Source of the DNA: Eleginops maclovinus
Taxonomy: Eukaryota; Chordata; Actinopteri; Perciformes; Eleginopidae
Assembly: GCF_036324505.1 (NCBI RefSeq)
Contig: NC_086354.1
Location: 10,212,795 to 10,276,794 of the forward strand
Direction: 5' to 3'
DNA length: 64,000 nucleotides
In this document: positions 17,901 through 38,440 of the stretch, piece after piece
Layout of the letters: each line of letters begins with the position of its first letter
How positions within the stretch are numbered: position 1 is the stretch's first letter
Program-made: the position numbers and the translations under genes
Notes under the pieces: generated by a model
Seen by the model: the letters and a program-made list of their open reading frames with translations, nothing else
What the model was told of the DNA's origin: nothing
The model's database searches: none

Positions 17901-18495
17901 TATGGCTCAGCTGAATCAATTTAAAAGTATAACTCTCATCACCATTTTATTTATAGTATAAAGTAAGTCCCTTAAGAAATAGCCCTGCAGGGTTGTGGCA
18001 GTTTGTCACTTAAGGTGCTCCTGTGTTCATTTACCATTGCTGTCAGTCTGACCATTGCTCTCAGCAGACCATGAGCAACAGCATGATGCGATCATTGGCC
18101 ACCGCCGCAACACAACACTGCAGAAAAACAGCAGGGGCTTCCTTAGGAAGCACAAGCTTCTGAGTCCTGCTTTTTTAGCTTGATTAGCATGTAGCTTGGA
18201 GTTTATCCAGCACAGCTTTCAAAGCCACTGATGATGTGATCTTTCATTTAAATCAAAACACTTAAGATTATTCTAAGGTGTCCACATGACAAGAGCAATA
18301 TGTATCTTTCAGTCAATCCCCGTCCTCTTCCCTTGCACTCAAAGTGACTTTAGGTGAGTAATGTAAGGCAGTGGACGTCTGGAGAGTGATAGAAAAGACC
18401 TTTATCTGACCTTCACAGTTGATGAATGCTGCCTGGATTTCAAAACGTACCATTTCTGGTTGGTCTATTCACTGAAATCAATGATGGTTTTATCA
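8901..18495. other. Intergenic, no gene seen
   Basis: About 9.6 kb without a convincing gene. Reading frames such as the 163-codon one at 16778-17269 lack recognisable domains and look like chance. A retroposon-like motif lies at 9633-9657. The stretches around 13180-13330 and 14340-14480 look less AT-biased and could be conserved non-coding elements, but that needs cross-species alignment. Confidence 0.45.
9633..9657 (+). repeat. CTTTATTnnTCCC retroposon-like motif, copy 2
   Basis: CTTTATTCGTCCCAGAGG followed by GGAAATT. This is the clearest of the three copies in the window and matches the familiar fish repeat-end motif (CTTTATTnATCCC...GGGGAAATT). Confidence 0.5.
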
Positions 18496-18621
<126 letters not shown>

Positions 18622-18899
18622 CACCTGCCAGCAGACACATAGAGTTGTTTGGTTCAAAGGGACTTGGCGTTTCAAGTAATCCACAGGTAGCAAGCAGCAA
18701 CCAACTGGAATGCAACTCAATTCAAGAACATCGGGAACATGTGTGTCTGACAAAGAGGCTGTGTGTGTGTTCCCTGCTATCACATTCACTGCTGCCCACT
18801 TGTAGTGCATCTTAGTTTGTCAAATGGAAAATATGTCACTTTCCGGCTGCTTTCTAAATTAGCAACCTTGGCAATGTCATCCAGTTTAAGAAGAGTTAA

Positions 18900-18970
18900 G
18901 CATTTTCCCTACAAAAGTGTCCTTGAGCAAGACACTTAAGGCTTCTATTATGTATTTGACCCTGCCTGTG
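18900..18970 (+). repeat. Possible retroposon fragment (TGTCCTTGAGCAAGACACT)
   Basis: The phrase TGTCCTTGAGCAAGACACT is a recurrent motif in fish interspersed repeats, as I recall them. Only a short fragment is present and the family is not determined. Confidence 0.3.
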
Positions 18971-19728
18971 AGTGGAGATAGGAATGAAGAAGACTTGTAA
19001 TTAAACGGATATTAGAAAATCTGCTTCAGTCTCATCACATATAACTTCTCAGTTGTGTCTTGTTTTTATAATCCTTAGTGGTAGATATGCATATAAACCA
19101 TGATAAACCTGGAATTAGGATTATTTATTGAGATTGAGATTAGATAAATATGGTACTTAAAAAAAACAAGGAATCATTTATAGATTATACAATATGACCA
19201 CTAAAGTAGCAAAAGCAAGCAGCATGGTAACAAACACTATCATTAATCAAGATTATCATTATGGAAGATGAAATAAACCAAAATGATAGTATAGTCTTTA
19301 TCATTGTCGAAATGCTATGAGCATGAATGGTATGTAAGGGAAAGAACAACAGCAACAATGGACGGACTACTGAGAAACATACCGCCTGCAATGATTGGTG
19401 GAAGTACGATGTTTCTGTTTCTTCTGTTTCTGAAAATGATGTTCCCATTGCCATTTCAATGATGGATTACTATGTGTGCAATCATGCTGTTTCAGACTGA
19501 ATACTTCCTCATTTAAGACGATAAGAACAATAACAAAAAAAACATCAAACTGGAGCAAGGTTAATAAAATGTCCTGTATAACAACTGGGTTTATTCTTGC
19601 TTTACACTGATGTTTTTTTGTTGTTGTTTTTCATCAAAATAGATGTGGGGAAAAATGTGAAAACAGAAATGCAGTTTCACCACTCTTGTTCTTTCCAGGT
19701 GGGCCACCTATATTATCACAAATATATA

Positions 19729-21332
19729 CAGTGGGGCAAAAAAGTATTTAGTCAGCCACCAATTGTGCAAGTTCTCCCATTTAAAAAGATGAGAGATGCC
19801 TGTAATTTTTATCATAGGTATACCTCAACTATGAGAGACAAAATGAGAAAAAAAATCCAGGAAATCACATTGTAGGATTTTTAATGAATTAATTGGTAAA
19901 TTCCTCGGTAAAATAAGTATTTGGTCACCTACAAACAAACAAGATTTCTGGCTCTCACAGACCTGTAACTTCTTCTTTAAGAGGCTCCTCTGTCCTCCAC
20001 TCGTTACCTGTATTAATGGCACCTTTTTGAACTCGTTATCAGTATAAAAGACACCTGTCCACAACCTCAAACAGTCATACTCCAAACTCCACTATGGCCA
20101 ATTCCAAAGAGCTGTCAAAGGACACCAGAGACAAAATTGTAGACCTGCACCAGGCTGGGAAAACTGAATCTGCAATAGGTAAGCAGCTTGGTGTGAAGAA
20201 ATCAACTGTGGGAGCAATTATTAGAAAATGGAAGACATACAAGACCACTGCTAATCTCCCTCGATCTGGGGCTCCACGCAAGATCTCACCCCGTGGGGTC
20301 AAAATGATCACAAGAACGGTGAGCAAAAATCCCAGAACCACACGGGGGGACCTAGTGAATGACCTGCAGAGAGCTGGGACCAAAGTAACAGAGGCTACCA
20401 TCAGTAACACACTACGCCGCCAGGGACCTAAATCCTGCAGTTCCAGACGTGTCCCCCTGCTTAAGCCAGTACATGTCCAGGCCCGTCTGAAGTTTGCTAG
20501 AGGGCATTTGGATGATCCAGAAGAGGATTGGGAGAATGTCATATGGTCAGATGAAACCAAAATAGAACTTTTTGGTAAAAACTCAACTTGTCGCGTTTGG
20601 AGGAGAAAGAATGCAGAGTTGCATCCAAAGAACACCATACCTACTGTGAAGCATGGGGGTGGAAACATCATGCTTTGGGGCTGTTTTTCTGCAAAGGGAC
20701 CAGGACGACTGATCCGTGTAAAGGAAAGAATGAATGGGGCCATGTATCGTGAGATTTTGTGTGAAAACCTCCTTCCATCAGCAAGGGCACTGAAGATGAA
20801 GCGTGGCTGGGTCTTTCAGCATGACAATGATCCCAAACACACCGCCAGGGCAACGAAGGAGTGGCTTCCTAAGAAGCATTTCAAGGTCCTGGAGTGGCCT
20901 AGCCAATCTCCAGATCTCAACCCCATAGAAAATCTTTGGAGGGAGTTGAAAGTCCGTGTTGCCCAGCGACAGCCCCAAAACATCACTGCTTTAGAGGAGA
21001 TCTGCATGGAGGAATGGGCCAAAATACCAGCAACAGTGTGTGGAAACATTGTGAAGACTTACAGAAAACGTTTGACCTCTGTCATTGCCAACAAAGGGTA
21101 TATAACAAAGTATTGAGATGAACTTTTGTTATTGACCAAATACTTATTTTCCACAATAATTTGAAAATAAATTCTTTAAAAATCAGACAATGTGATTTTC
21201 TGGATTTTCTTTTCTCATTCTGTCTCTCATAGTTGAGGTATACCTATGATGAAAATTACAGGCCTCTCTCATCTTTTTAAATGGGAGAACTTGCACAATT
21301 GGTGGCTGACTAAATACTTTTTTGCCCCACTG
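19729..21332 (+). mobile_element. Complete Tc1-like DNA transposon
   Basis: The element is bounded by terminal inverted repeats beginning CAGTGGGGCAAAAAAGTA on the left and ending with the complement CCCCACTG on the right. It is flanked by TA at 19727-19728 and 21333-21334, the target-site duplication of the Tc1/mariner superfamily. The inverted repeats are about 160 bp (roughly 19729-19890 and 21171-21332) and differ at only a handful of positions. The total of 1604 bp is typical for a full-length Tc1-like element. It encloses one uninterrupted transposase frame. Near-identical ends and an intact gene suggest a fairly recent insertion. Confidence 0.95.
20094..21116 (+). CDS. Tc1-like transposase, uninterrupted
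   Basis: A 340-codon frame ending in TGA, the usual length for Tc1-like fish transposases. The N-terminal ~110 residues form the paired-like DNA-binding region: helix-turn-helix around residues 10-50 ([20 protein letters not shown]) and a second helical domain at about 65-110. A GRPR-like linker is represented by SGAPRK near 58-63. The DDE catalytic domain follows, with D153 (IWSDETK), D244 ([10 protein letters not shown]) and E279 ([11 protein letters not shown]). The D244-E279 spacing gives the D34E signature of Tc1. The glycine-rich motif [14 protein letters not shown] is at 187-199. No stop or frameshift is visible. Function is cut-and-paste transposition into TA sites; whether this copy is active cannot be judged from sequence alone. 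Confidence 0.93.
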   Translation: MANSKELSKDTRDKIVDLHQAGKTESAIGKQLGVKKSTVGAIIRKWKTYKTTANLPRSGAPRKISPRGVKMITRTVSKNPRTTRGDLVNDLQRAGTKVTEATISNTLRRQGPKSCSSRRVPLLKPVHVQARLKFARGHLDDPEEDWENVIWSDETKIELFGKNSTCRVWRRKNAELHPKNTIPTVKHGGGNIMLWGCFSAKGPGRLIRVKERMNGAMYREILCENLLPSARALKMKRGWVFQHDNDPKHTARATKEWLPKKHFKVLEWPSQSPDLNPIENLWRELKVRVAQRQPQNITALEEICMEEWAKIPATVCGNIVKTYRKRLTSVIANKGYITKY

Positions 21333-21334
21333 TA

Positions 21335-30224
<8,890 letters not shown>

Positions 30225-30589
30225 CCACTCAAAAGAAAATGAGTATTGCATTACAAGCCAGCACAAACACTTTCTTGTAGATGGGACAGCCTTCAACAAA
30301 CAGGCAGCATCTCTTAAGCACTACCTCGTTCTCTGTGTGTCTCTCTCCACAGCAACGATCGTGCGCCAAGACAGTTGTGGGTTGTTGTGAACAAGTCTCA
30401 GCACATCAGCCAACTTAAGGCTTAAATCTAGCCTCAACAGACAACACAACTGAGGCGGGATCGGGAAAGATGTGGAGTAAACAGTTAAAGTAAGAGGTTT
30501 TTATAAAGAATAAATGTCAACATGAAGAGAAATATATGAGACAAATATGCACAATTATATAAGATAACATTAGATAAGATAATATGTAT

Positions 30590-30614
30590 CTTTATTAATC
30601 CCCATGGGGAAGTT
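30590..30614 (+). repeat. CTTTATTnATCCC retroposon-like motif, copy 3
   Basis: CTTTATTAATCCCCATGG followed by GGAAGTT, resembling the motifs at 782 and 9633. It sits about 160 bp left of the nested Tc1 pair and is not part of it. Confidence 0.45.
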
Positions 30615-30828
30615 CTAAGGTTTATGCAGCAATAGAAGAAAAACAGTACAGATTCACATAAGGATTTGAAATCAAAATATTTATACAGGTAAGTAACAGA
30701 TTTAAAACAAACTGTTAGAACCAAAAATAATTAGAAATTAAATGGGCATATATACATTTCATATTGTTGAATACAGTGGAAGAAATAAGTAGTTGATCCC
30801 CTGCCAATTTAGTTAGTTTACCCACTTA

Positions 30829-32290
30829 CAGTTAGGTCCATATGTATTTGGACACTGACACAAGTTTTGTTTTTTTACCTGTTTACTGAAATGTATTCAA
30901 ATGATAGTTATATAATGGACATGGACATAAAGTGCAGACTCAGCTTTCATTTGAGGGTATCCACATTCAAATTGAATGAAAGGTTTAGGAGTTTCAGCTG
31001 CTTAACGTGTGCCACCCTCTTTTAAAAGGGACCAAAAGTAATTGGACAATTGACTCAAAGGCTATTTCATGGGCAGGTGTGGGCCATTCCTTCGTTATGT
31101 CATTATCAATTAAGCAGATAAAAGACCTGGAGTTGATCGATGTGTGGTGCTTGCATTTCGAAGATTTTGCTGTGAATACAACAGCTCTCCATGCAGGTGA
31201 AACAAGCCATCCTTAAGCTGCGAAAACAGAAAAAATCCATCTGAGAAATTGCTACAATATTAGAAATGGCAAAATCGACAGTTTGGTACATCCTGAGAAA
31301 GAAAGAAAGCACTGGTGAACTCAGCAACGCAAAAAACCCTGGACGTCCACAGAAGACAACAGGGGTGGAGAAACCCCTTCACAACAGCCAACCAGGTGAA
31401 AGACACTCTCCAGGAGGTAGGCGTATCAATGTCCAAGTCTACCATAAAGAGAAGACCGCATGAAAGTAAATACAGAGGGTTCACTGCTCGGTGCAAGCCA
31501 CTCATAAGCCTTAAGAATAGAAAGGCTAGATTGGACTTTGCTAACAAACATCTAAAAAAGCCAGCACAGTTCTGGAAGAACATTGTTTGGACAGATGAAA
31601 CCAAAACCATCCACTACCAGAATGATGGCAAGAAAAAAGTATGGAGCAGGCGGGGTACAGCTCATGATCCAAAGCATACCACATCTTCTGTAAAACACGG
31701 CGGAGGCAGTGAGATGGCTTGGGCTTGCATGGCTGCCAGTGGCACTGGGTCACTAGTGTTTATTGATGATGTGACACCGGACAGAAGCAGCCGGATGAAT
31801 TCTGAGGTGTTCAGAGACATACTGTTTGCTCAAATCCAGCCAAATTGATTGGGCAGCGTTTCATAGTAGAGATGGACAATGACCCAAAACATACAGCCAA
31901 AGCAACCCAGGAGTTTATTAAAGCAAAGAAGTGGAATATTCTTGAACGGCCAAGTCAGTCACCTGATCTCAACCCAATTGAGCATGCATTCACTTGTAAG
32001 ACTAAACTTCAGACAGAAAGGCCCACAAACAAACAGCAACTGAAAACCGCTGGTTTCAGTTATTTAATTTGTCCAATTACTTTTGAGCCCCTGAAATGAA
32101 GGGATTGTGTTTAAAAAATGCTTTAGTTCCTCACATTTTTATGCAATCTTTTTGTTCAACCCAGTGAATTAAAGCTGAAAGTCTGCACCTCAACTGCATC
32201 TGAAATGTTTCATTTAAAATTCATGTGGTAATGTACAGAACCAAAATCTGAAAAACTTTGTCTCTGTCCAAATATTTATGGACCTAACTG
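30829..32290 (+). mobile_element. Degenerate Tc1-like transposon (inner), inserted in another Tc1
   Basis: The ends are CAGTTAGGTCCATATGTATT on the left and ATATTTATGGACCTAACTG on the right. TA duplications sit at 30827-30828 and 32291-32292. Length is 1462 bp. The ends look like the long IR/DR type: a second copy of the GGACCAAAAGTAATTGGACA motif lies about 200 bp inside the left end (near 31028), with its complement near 32072-32092 on the right. It belongs to a different Tc1 family from the outer element, and its insertion is younger than the outer element. Confidence 0.92.
31192..32070 (+). pseudogene. Broken Tc1-like transposase of the inner element
   Basis: The reading starts MQVKQAILKLRKQKKSI, then meets a TGA at 31242-31244 where an arginine would be expected. 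It continues as EMAKSTVWYILRKKESTGEL and shifts frame near 31360-31380. The central part to 31848 includes VWTDETKTIH (first D) and KHGGGSEMAWACM. A stop or frameshift at 31846-31848 precedes [17 protein letters not shown] and [15 protein letters not shown] (second D and E). The C-terminus beyond 32000 is degraded. All three catalytic acids are still readable, but the gene is inactive. Confidence 0.9.
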
Positions 32291-32559
32291 TACAAAGTAA
32301 TGAACAGTCTGTAATTGTTATGGTAGGTTTATTTTAACAGTGAGAGACAGAATATAAAAATATGTGTTTAATTGGGGAAAATAAGTATTTGATCCCCTTG
32401 CAACCAACAAGGATTCTGGCTCCCAAGGATCGGTTGAATAGGTCCTCTTGCTTTAAGAAAGTTCTCCTGATGTCAACTCGTTACCTGGATAAAATACACC
32501 TGTCCACAGTCAATAAATCAGATTACAACCTCCCCACCGAGGGCAACACCAGAGACAGG

Positions 32560-33545
32560 TCTTGTGATCATGGTGGAACTAATGTGTAAGCACATCAGGG
32601 ACAAGATTGTAGACCGGCACAAGGCTGGAATAAGACCATCACCAAGCAGCTTGGGGAGAAAGAGACAACTGGTTTGATTATTAGAAAATGGAAGAAGCAC
32701 AAAATGACCATCAATTGCCCCTTCGGTCTGGGGCTCCACGATCAATGATCATGAGAAAGGGTATGGGTCAGCCAAGAACTACACAGGAGGGACCTGTTAA
32801 TGATCTGAAGGCAGCTGGGACCACAGTCACCAAGAAAACTATTGGTAACACACTGCGCCGTAATGGATTAAAATCCAGCAGCGCTTGCAAGGGTCACCTG
32901 CTCAAGAAAGCATTTGTACAGGCCGTCTAAAGTCTGCCAGTGAACCTCTGTATGATTCAGAGAAGGCTTATGAGAAGGCGATGAGGTCAGATGAGACCGA
33001 AATCAAGATCTTTAGCATCAACTCGACATGTCGTGTTTGGAGGAAGAGAAATGCTGACTACTACCCCAAGAACACCATCCCCAGCATCAAGCATGGAGGT
33101 GGAAAAATTGTGCTTTTGGGGGGTTTCTCTGCTAAGGGGACAGGGCGATTCATCGCATCGAGGGGAGGATGGAGGGGGCCATGTAACATAAAATATTGGC
33201 TGATAACCTCCTTTCCTCATCCAGGACACTGAAAATGGGACATGGATAGGTCTTCCAGCACGACAATGACCCAAAACATACGGCCAAGGCAACTAAGGAG
33301 TGGCTACAGAATAAGCCCATTAATGTGATGGAGGGGCCTAGCCAGTCTCCGGACCTTCATCCCATAGAAAATCTGTGGAGGGAGCTGAAGCTTCCAGTTG
33401 CCAAGCATATGCAGAGAGGAGAGGACCAAAATCCCTCCTGAGATGTGAGCAAACCTGGTGAACAACTACAAGAAATATCAGACCTCTGTGCTGTCCAACA
33501 AGGCTTTCTCCACCAAGTGGCATGTTTTGCAAGAGCATCAAATAC
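32560..33545 (+). pseudogene. Broken Tc1-like transposase of the outer element
   Basis: Transposase similarity is spread over several frames. One fragment at about 32688-32930 contains the second DNA-binding region (RSGAPRS, TTVTKKTIGNTLRRNGLKS). The next, at about 32885-33232, has RSDETEIKIFS (first catalytic D), TCRVWRKRNA and KHGGGKIVLLGGFSAKGTGR. A third, near 33255-33420, has [15 protein letters not shown] and [15 protein letters not shown] (second D and E). At least two frameshifts separate them. It is clearly related to the intact transposase at 20094-21116 but diverged. Confidence 0.9.
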
Positions 33546-33710
33546 TTGTTTCCCCCAATTAAATGCAAATTAATTTATATATTTTTTCTGGATGATATTC
33601 TGTCTCTCACTGTTAAAATAAACCTACCATAGTTACGACAGAATGTTCATGTCTTTGTAAGTGGGTAAACTAACTAAATTGGCAGGGGATCAAATACTTA
33701 TTTCCTCCCT

Positions 33711-34298
33711 TATATTCACATGTATTTGTGCAGAAAAAAGTGCAGGTCAAGTCATTGTTCAAGTGGTGCAGGCTTGGTGGAGCTGTTTGCCTCCTCAACA
33801 TTGGCATACAGCAGGTCCAGTGTTTTATGTTACCTAGTGCCATATACACCCAACACAAGAATGTCAAACATACAAGAAAAATCTTACAGCGCATAATGAG
33901 ACTTTACATGAACATCTCCCAATCAACACCTCCCTGATGCTTCGCTAAGATAGTATTCACAGCTTGTCTTTGGTTGTCACAGGCCCTGATCATATTGTGT
34001 CCTCTGCCCTTTGTGGCGCTCTGCATTTCACACTTAATTTGAACTCTCCCTCCATTTGAGCCCTGGCTAAATGTGCCATTGTCTTCTCCATCACCTTTTC
34101 ATGTTTTCAAAGTAATTTCCTGTGGAGAAATTCATCCCCTGCCGGCACCTGTGAGGGATTCTGAATTTTATCAAATAACCAGCGACCCCAGGACACGGGA
34201 GCAGGGAGGGGGCAGCTCTTGAAATGTGCAAATGAAGGGAACTGTGCCTGCAGTAAGCAGCAGGACTCGGATTTCAATTGCACACACACATACACACA

Positions 34299-34333
<35 letters not shown>

Positions 34334-36694
34334 ATCCCGATGCTCACATACTGCCTCCCACTCAGAGTAGAGATAGAAAAGCAGAGCGTGGCCTTATTCT
34401 CTATCACGATTCACCACCAGCATGTGTGGGTTGTCTCCCTTTCTAGTCTTCTCTTCTCTCACGTTGTCTTCTGTCTCATGTTGCAACCTCTCTATCTGTA
34501 ACTTCTCATTTAATTGTCTTTGTCTCTGTCTCTGTCTCTGTTTTGGTTATCTCTCCTCCCAAACTCCTATCATTTGACTGTACAATCAGACAGTATAGTT
34601 CCTCTCCAACTGAGCAGTGGGACTTTTGGCAAAGGAATTCCAAAAACATGCATTTGTGAGTGTGAGACAATTGTGTCTCTGTCATCAAGGTTGTCTCACA
34701 ATCTTCCTAACAGCATTATCTAGTCAATAGGCCACACCTTAGGCCAACATAAAAACGTTATGCTTTACCTAAAGGGAGTATCTCCTTTAAATAAGGACCA
34801 GACAAAATGTTAAAGTAATTTGGACACTGACACAAAATTGGGAGATTTTGGAAAGAAGAAAACACTATGCTGTTTTAGAATAACTGAAATGGGAATTTCA
34901 AGGCTCGATATAGCAAGTCAGTGCTAAGACACAAACAAATGTTTTTATCAATGTATTGTGAATTCTGTTAGAGAACTTCTACAGCCAGGTCACATTTTTT
35001 ATCACAATCGCAGCGAGCTGGCATACTGTACAGGCAACACTCTAAAAAAGTACAGTTTTTAAAAGAGTTTAGCTTGTTAATAGCTAACTAGGATACAGGC
35101 AAGACAGATTGTGACCCTGTTCTTTTCAACAACCTAACCCTAATGGGGACAAGCACATTGCTAAACAAATTCAACATCTGGGCAGTTTTAACCAGGTTAA
35201 GGTTTAATGTTTCAAAAACTTTAAAATGTTCTTTAATCTTCTAAAGTCTAGGGTAGTTTTATTTTCATTTCTCTGATATCCAGTCCCAGCACCTTGTCAT
35301 TTTATCTTTTTATACGTACAATAAGCTCATACATACTGAATCTCTGGTTGTAAGCGATGAGGGATGACTGACAGGATGTGATATTGGGTCAGCATGATAC
35401 ATTATTAGACCAACCTTTTCATTTTAAAGGGGGCGTCAGTGTCACATTCTCTCATGATATTACTTTTCCATATGGCTTCTAACGACATCTCTGTCACTTT
35501 TCTCCTGCCTTTGCTCTTCCAATTACAGCTATCAGAAGTTCGGGTTCAAATTTCAGCTTGCTAAGGGTAAAGTAAGCGCACATATCTCACCCTACCCAAT
35601 TGACACCCATGGTTTTATAACAGAAGAAAGGTTGGTTACTCCTGCTGTCAGGGGGCTTCTTTTCCTGTTCCCTAATGACAACATCTGAGGGAACGACAGA
35701 CAGAAGGAGAGGGGACGAAAGAGAGAGCATCAGTGCATGCTTGTAGGCCCAACAGCTGGTATCACTAAGCATGGCAGCTCAGTTAGTCTAGTAGCAGCCC
35801 TGATTCTGCCTTGGTAACGAGACTACAATAACAAGTTGTTGCACCCCCAACATCCAAATGTGAAAGCTAACGCTCTGTACGATGCACCTGGAAAAATATT
35901 TTTAAAATCTCACTGCAGTCGTCTTGAATTCTCTATATTCTCAATATTTATGTAATTTTTATCTTAAAAGATGAAAGTGAATTGCTCTGTCACAGAAAGT
36001 TGTTTTTTAATTTGTACATTAGGATTTATAAGCTAGACATAGGGCCTTTTAGGTTTCAAAAAAGTCCAAAATAACAGTTATATGGCTTTTTTTGCTACAT
36101 GTCTTTTTAGACAGAATGTAGGTGCTATGGTGATGCACATTTCAATCCATTGCTATCATATAGACAGAAATAAGATAACTTTAAGATATCGTCATTAACT
36201 TGAATATGATCGTTGGATGGTCTGTGTTTAAGAGCCCCAATCTGTGAATGTACCAATCTTAATGACGATAGCTGTAAGCTAATGCAGCACCGGTCGCATT
36301 AACCTTGTATGGAAGTGTGCAGGTGTTTTCAGGACAGTGTTCAACTTATCAGAAACTTCTGCCTGTTATTTTACTTCTCTCTGCTCTTTTCTCTTGTCTT
36401 TGAATGTTGCCCCAGGGTAATCTCAAATCACGTTAAAAAATCTTCAACTGCATTATTTCCGTTTGTGTCACTCATGCAAATGTACATCAAAAGTTTGTAT
36501 AAAACTGGCTAGATGGACACAATTTCAAAGAAAAAGGTTGCATGATTGGAAACCAGTGAGGGGCCCTTGTTTACTGTGCAAAAGTTCAGTTAAAGATTAA
36601 GTGTGTTGTGTTGATGTGGTTATTGTGTGTAATGTGTGTGTTTACAGTTTGTGTGTGGACCTCAGTGAGAATATTCAATGCTCATGTTAATATA
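33711..36694. other. Intergenic, no gene seen
   Basis: No coding exons recognised. It includes a CA-rich tract at 34281-34330, a short TCTCTG run near 34520-34541, and an 18-bp sequence at 34818-34835 identical to part of the inner Tc1 left end. Confidence 0.45.
34281..34330. repeat. Short interrupted (CA)n microsatellite
   Basis: About 50 bp of CA units with T and A interruptions near 34291 and 34301. Interruptions like these usually mark older, more stable tracts. Confidence 0.95.
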
Positions 36695-37225
36695 CACTGC
36701 CCGGCAAAAAAAAGGACACACACTCTAATATTCGTTGGAACGCCTTTAGCTTTGATTACAGCACACATTCGCTGTGGCATGGTTTCCACTAGCTTCTGCA
36801 ATGTCACAACATTTATTTCTGTCTTGCATTAATTTTTCGCCAAGATCTTGTATTGATGACGGGAGATTCAAACCACTGCGCAAAGTCTTCTCCAGCACAT
36901 CCCAAAGATTCTCAATATGGGTTCCGGTCTGGACTCGGTGGGGGCCAATCCATGTGTGAAAATGATGTCTCATGCACCCTGGCCCACTCTTTCACAATTT
37001 GAGCCCGATGGATCCTGGCATTGTAATCTTGGAACATGCCCGTGCCATCAGGGAAGAAAAAATCCTTTGATGGAATAACCTGGTCATTCAGTATATTCAG
37101 GTAGTCAGCTGACCTCTTTATTTGGGCATATAACGTTGCTGAACCTAGACCAGACCAACTGCAGCAACCCCAGATCATAGCACTGCCCCCCACAGGCTTG
37201 TGACCTTTTTTTTGGCCGGGCACTG
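36695..37225 (-). mobile_element. Internally deleted Tc1/mariner-type element
   Basis: Inverted ends read TATACACTGCCCGGCAAAAA on the left and GGCCGGGCACTGTATA on the right, differing at the third base of the end and in A/T run length. Flanking TA is present on both sides. At 531 bp it is about one third of full length. Between the ends lies only the 3' part of a transposase on the minus strand, so the DNA-binding half and first catalytic region are gone. It would be non-autonomous at best. Confidence 0.85.
36750..37195 (-). pseudogene. 3' fragment of a Tc1-like transposase
   Basis: Read from right to left, the fragment begins within the glycine motif ([11 protein letters not shown]). It continues through [19 protein letters not shown] (second catalytic D region) to [11 protein letters not shown], then shifts frame near 36910 and resumes as [18 protein letters not shown] (catalytic E region). 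The N-terminal ~190 residues are absent. The family differs from the other three Tc1 copies in the window. Confidence 0.85.
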
Positions 37226-38024
37226 TATATTCGGATCCTAATAAAGACAAGACAAAATGCAAACAGGTTTGTATTTAAGTCCTTGTTTTCAGTTAAGTCT
37301 CTGTATTTTCTGAGGTTCAGATTTGCCCTGCCTTCACCAGCTCTTGGTTCTAATTGTTTCTGCAAATTCCTATTTTGTGCATTCTCCTGCTTTTGGGTCC
37401 ACCTGCTCCACTTTTCATAACAATGGTGCTTTCTGAGTGGCTCAAAAAAACAAGATGCTTGTATCCTAAAGCATGACTCACAGGCAGACCTGGTTAAGAT
37501 AAAACATAATGTTTACTGGAAACAGAATACAGGCAAGGGTCAAAAGCTGTTTACGACAACTGAAAAATCTGCACTTTTTCTGCTCTCTGAGACCAATATA
37601 CAGCCACAGTAGTTATGTATGGGACAAATATTTGTAGCTTATAGAAATGATAATTATATTATTATTAAATCTGTTCAATCAGCTGTGAGCGACAAATGAC
37701 AAACAAAAGCTGAAACATTTTCTTTGTAGACCTGCTGTCAGGCAAATTAGACGTATGATGGAATTAATACTGGTGGGAAACAAAATAATAAGCAATTTTC
37801 ACACACGAACAAACACAGTTGCTGTGGTGCGACTCTGGTTTGTACTAGAAAGTAATAAATCAATGCAAAAAAGACAGGTGGAAAAGTTTAGTCAATAATC
37901 AGCAAAATAAATGTTTTTAACCCTTTCTTTGTTCACTCATCAAAGTTCCCTTTTTTTTATTACTTCTATTTTTAGTCAGGAACCCTGCTGTGTCAAAGCA
38001 CAGACTCACGTTTAAGATTTGGCA
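37226..38024. other. Intergenic, no gene seen
   Basis: No coding signal or recognised repeat was found. Confidence 0.4.
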
Positions 38025-38028
38025 AAAA

Positions 38029-38440
38029 GCAGTGGTGGGACTAACTAAGTACATTTACTCAAGTACTGTACCTGAGTACAATTGTGAGATAGTTGTACTT
38101 TACTTGAATATTTCCATTTTATGCTACTTTGTACTTCTACTCCACTACAAGTCAGGGGCAAATGGTGTACCACTACATTTATGAAATACCTTTAGTTACT
38201 TTAAATATTTGGATTAATGATGTGAAATATAATAACCACCTGGAGTAAATCCACAAGCTACCCTGCAGTATACAAAGTCATTAAAACTAGCTGCACTTTA
38301 CCAGCTTTGATATTAATGCATAGATAATTATGACCAAAACAGATCATATATATTATTCTGAAAGGGACCAATCTGCTTAATGAGTACTTTTACTTTTGGT
38401 ACTTTAGGTATATTTTGATGCTAATACTTTTGTACAATGG
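38029..38440 (+). repeat. Teleost non-autonomous repeat (AAGTACATTTACTCAAGTAC type)
   Basis: CAGTGGTGGGACTAACTAAG, then TACATTTACTCAAGTACTGT, TACTTTACTTGAATATTTCC and ACTTCTACTCCACTACA, match a very abundant fish repeat, thought to be a non-autonomous hAT-like DNA transposon. Toward 38380-38440 the related TGAGTACTTTTACTTTTGG and ACTTTTGTACA appear. A clean right terminus was not found, so the end is approximate. Confidence 0.65.

Larger units (their letters stand above)
30774..33710 (+). mobile_element. Degenerate Tc1-like transposon (outer), split by a second Tc1
   Basis: Left end CAGTGGAAGAAATAAGTAGT after a TA at 30772-30773. The right end has the complementary AGGGGATCAAATACTTATTT with a decayed terminus near 33710. 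Left-end text GTTTACCCACTTA is interrupted at 30828 by the inner element and resumes at 32293 with CAAAG. The uninterrupted right inverted repeat (33640-33672) shows the joined order in complement, which proves the nesting. Without the insert the element is about 1.47 kb. It is an older copy: the transposase is broken and the right terminus mutated. Confidence 0.9.

Noticed and set aside
20075..20743. 222-codon minus-strand frame
   Set aside because: It is the antisense shadow of the intact Tc1 transposase at 20094-21116.
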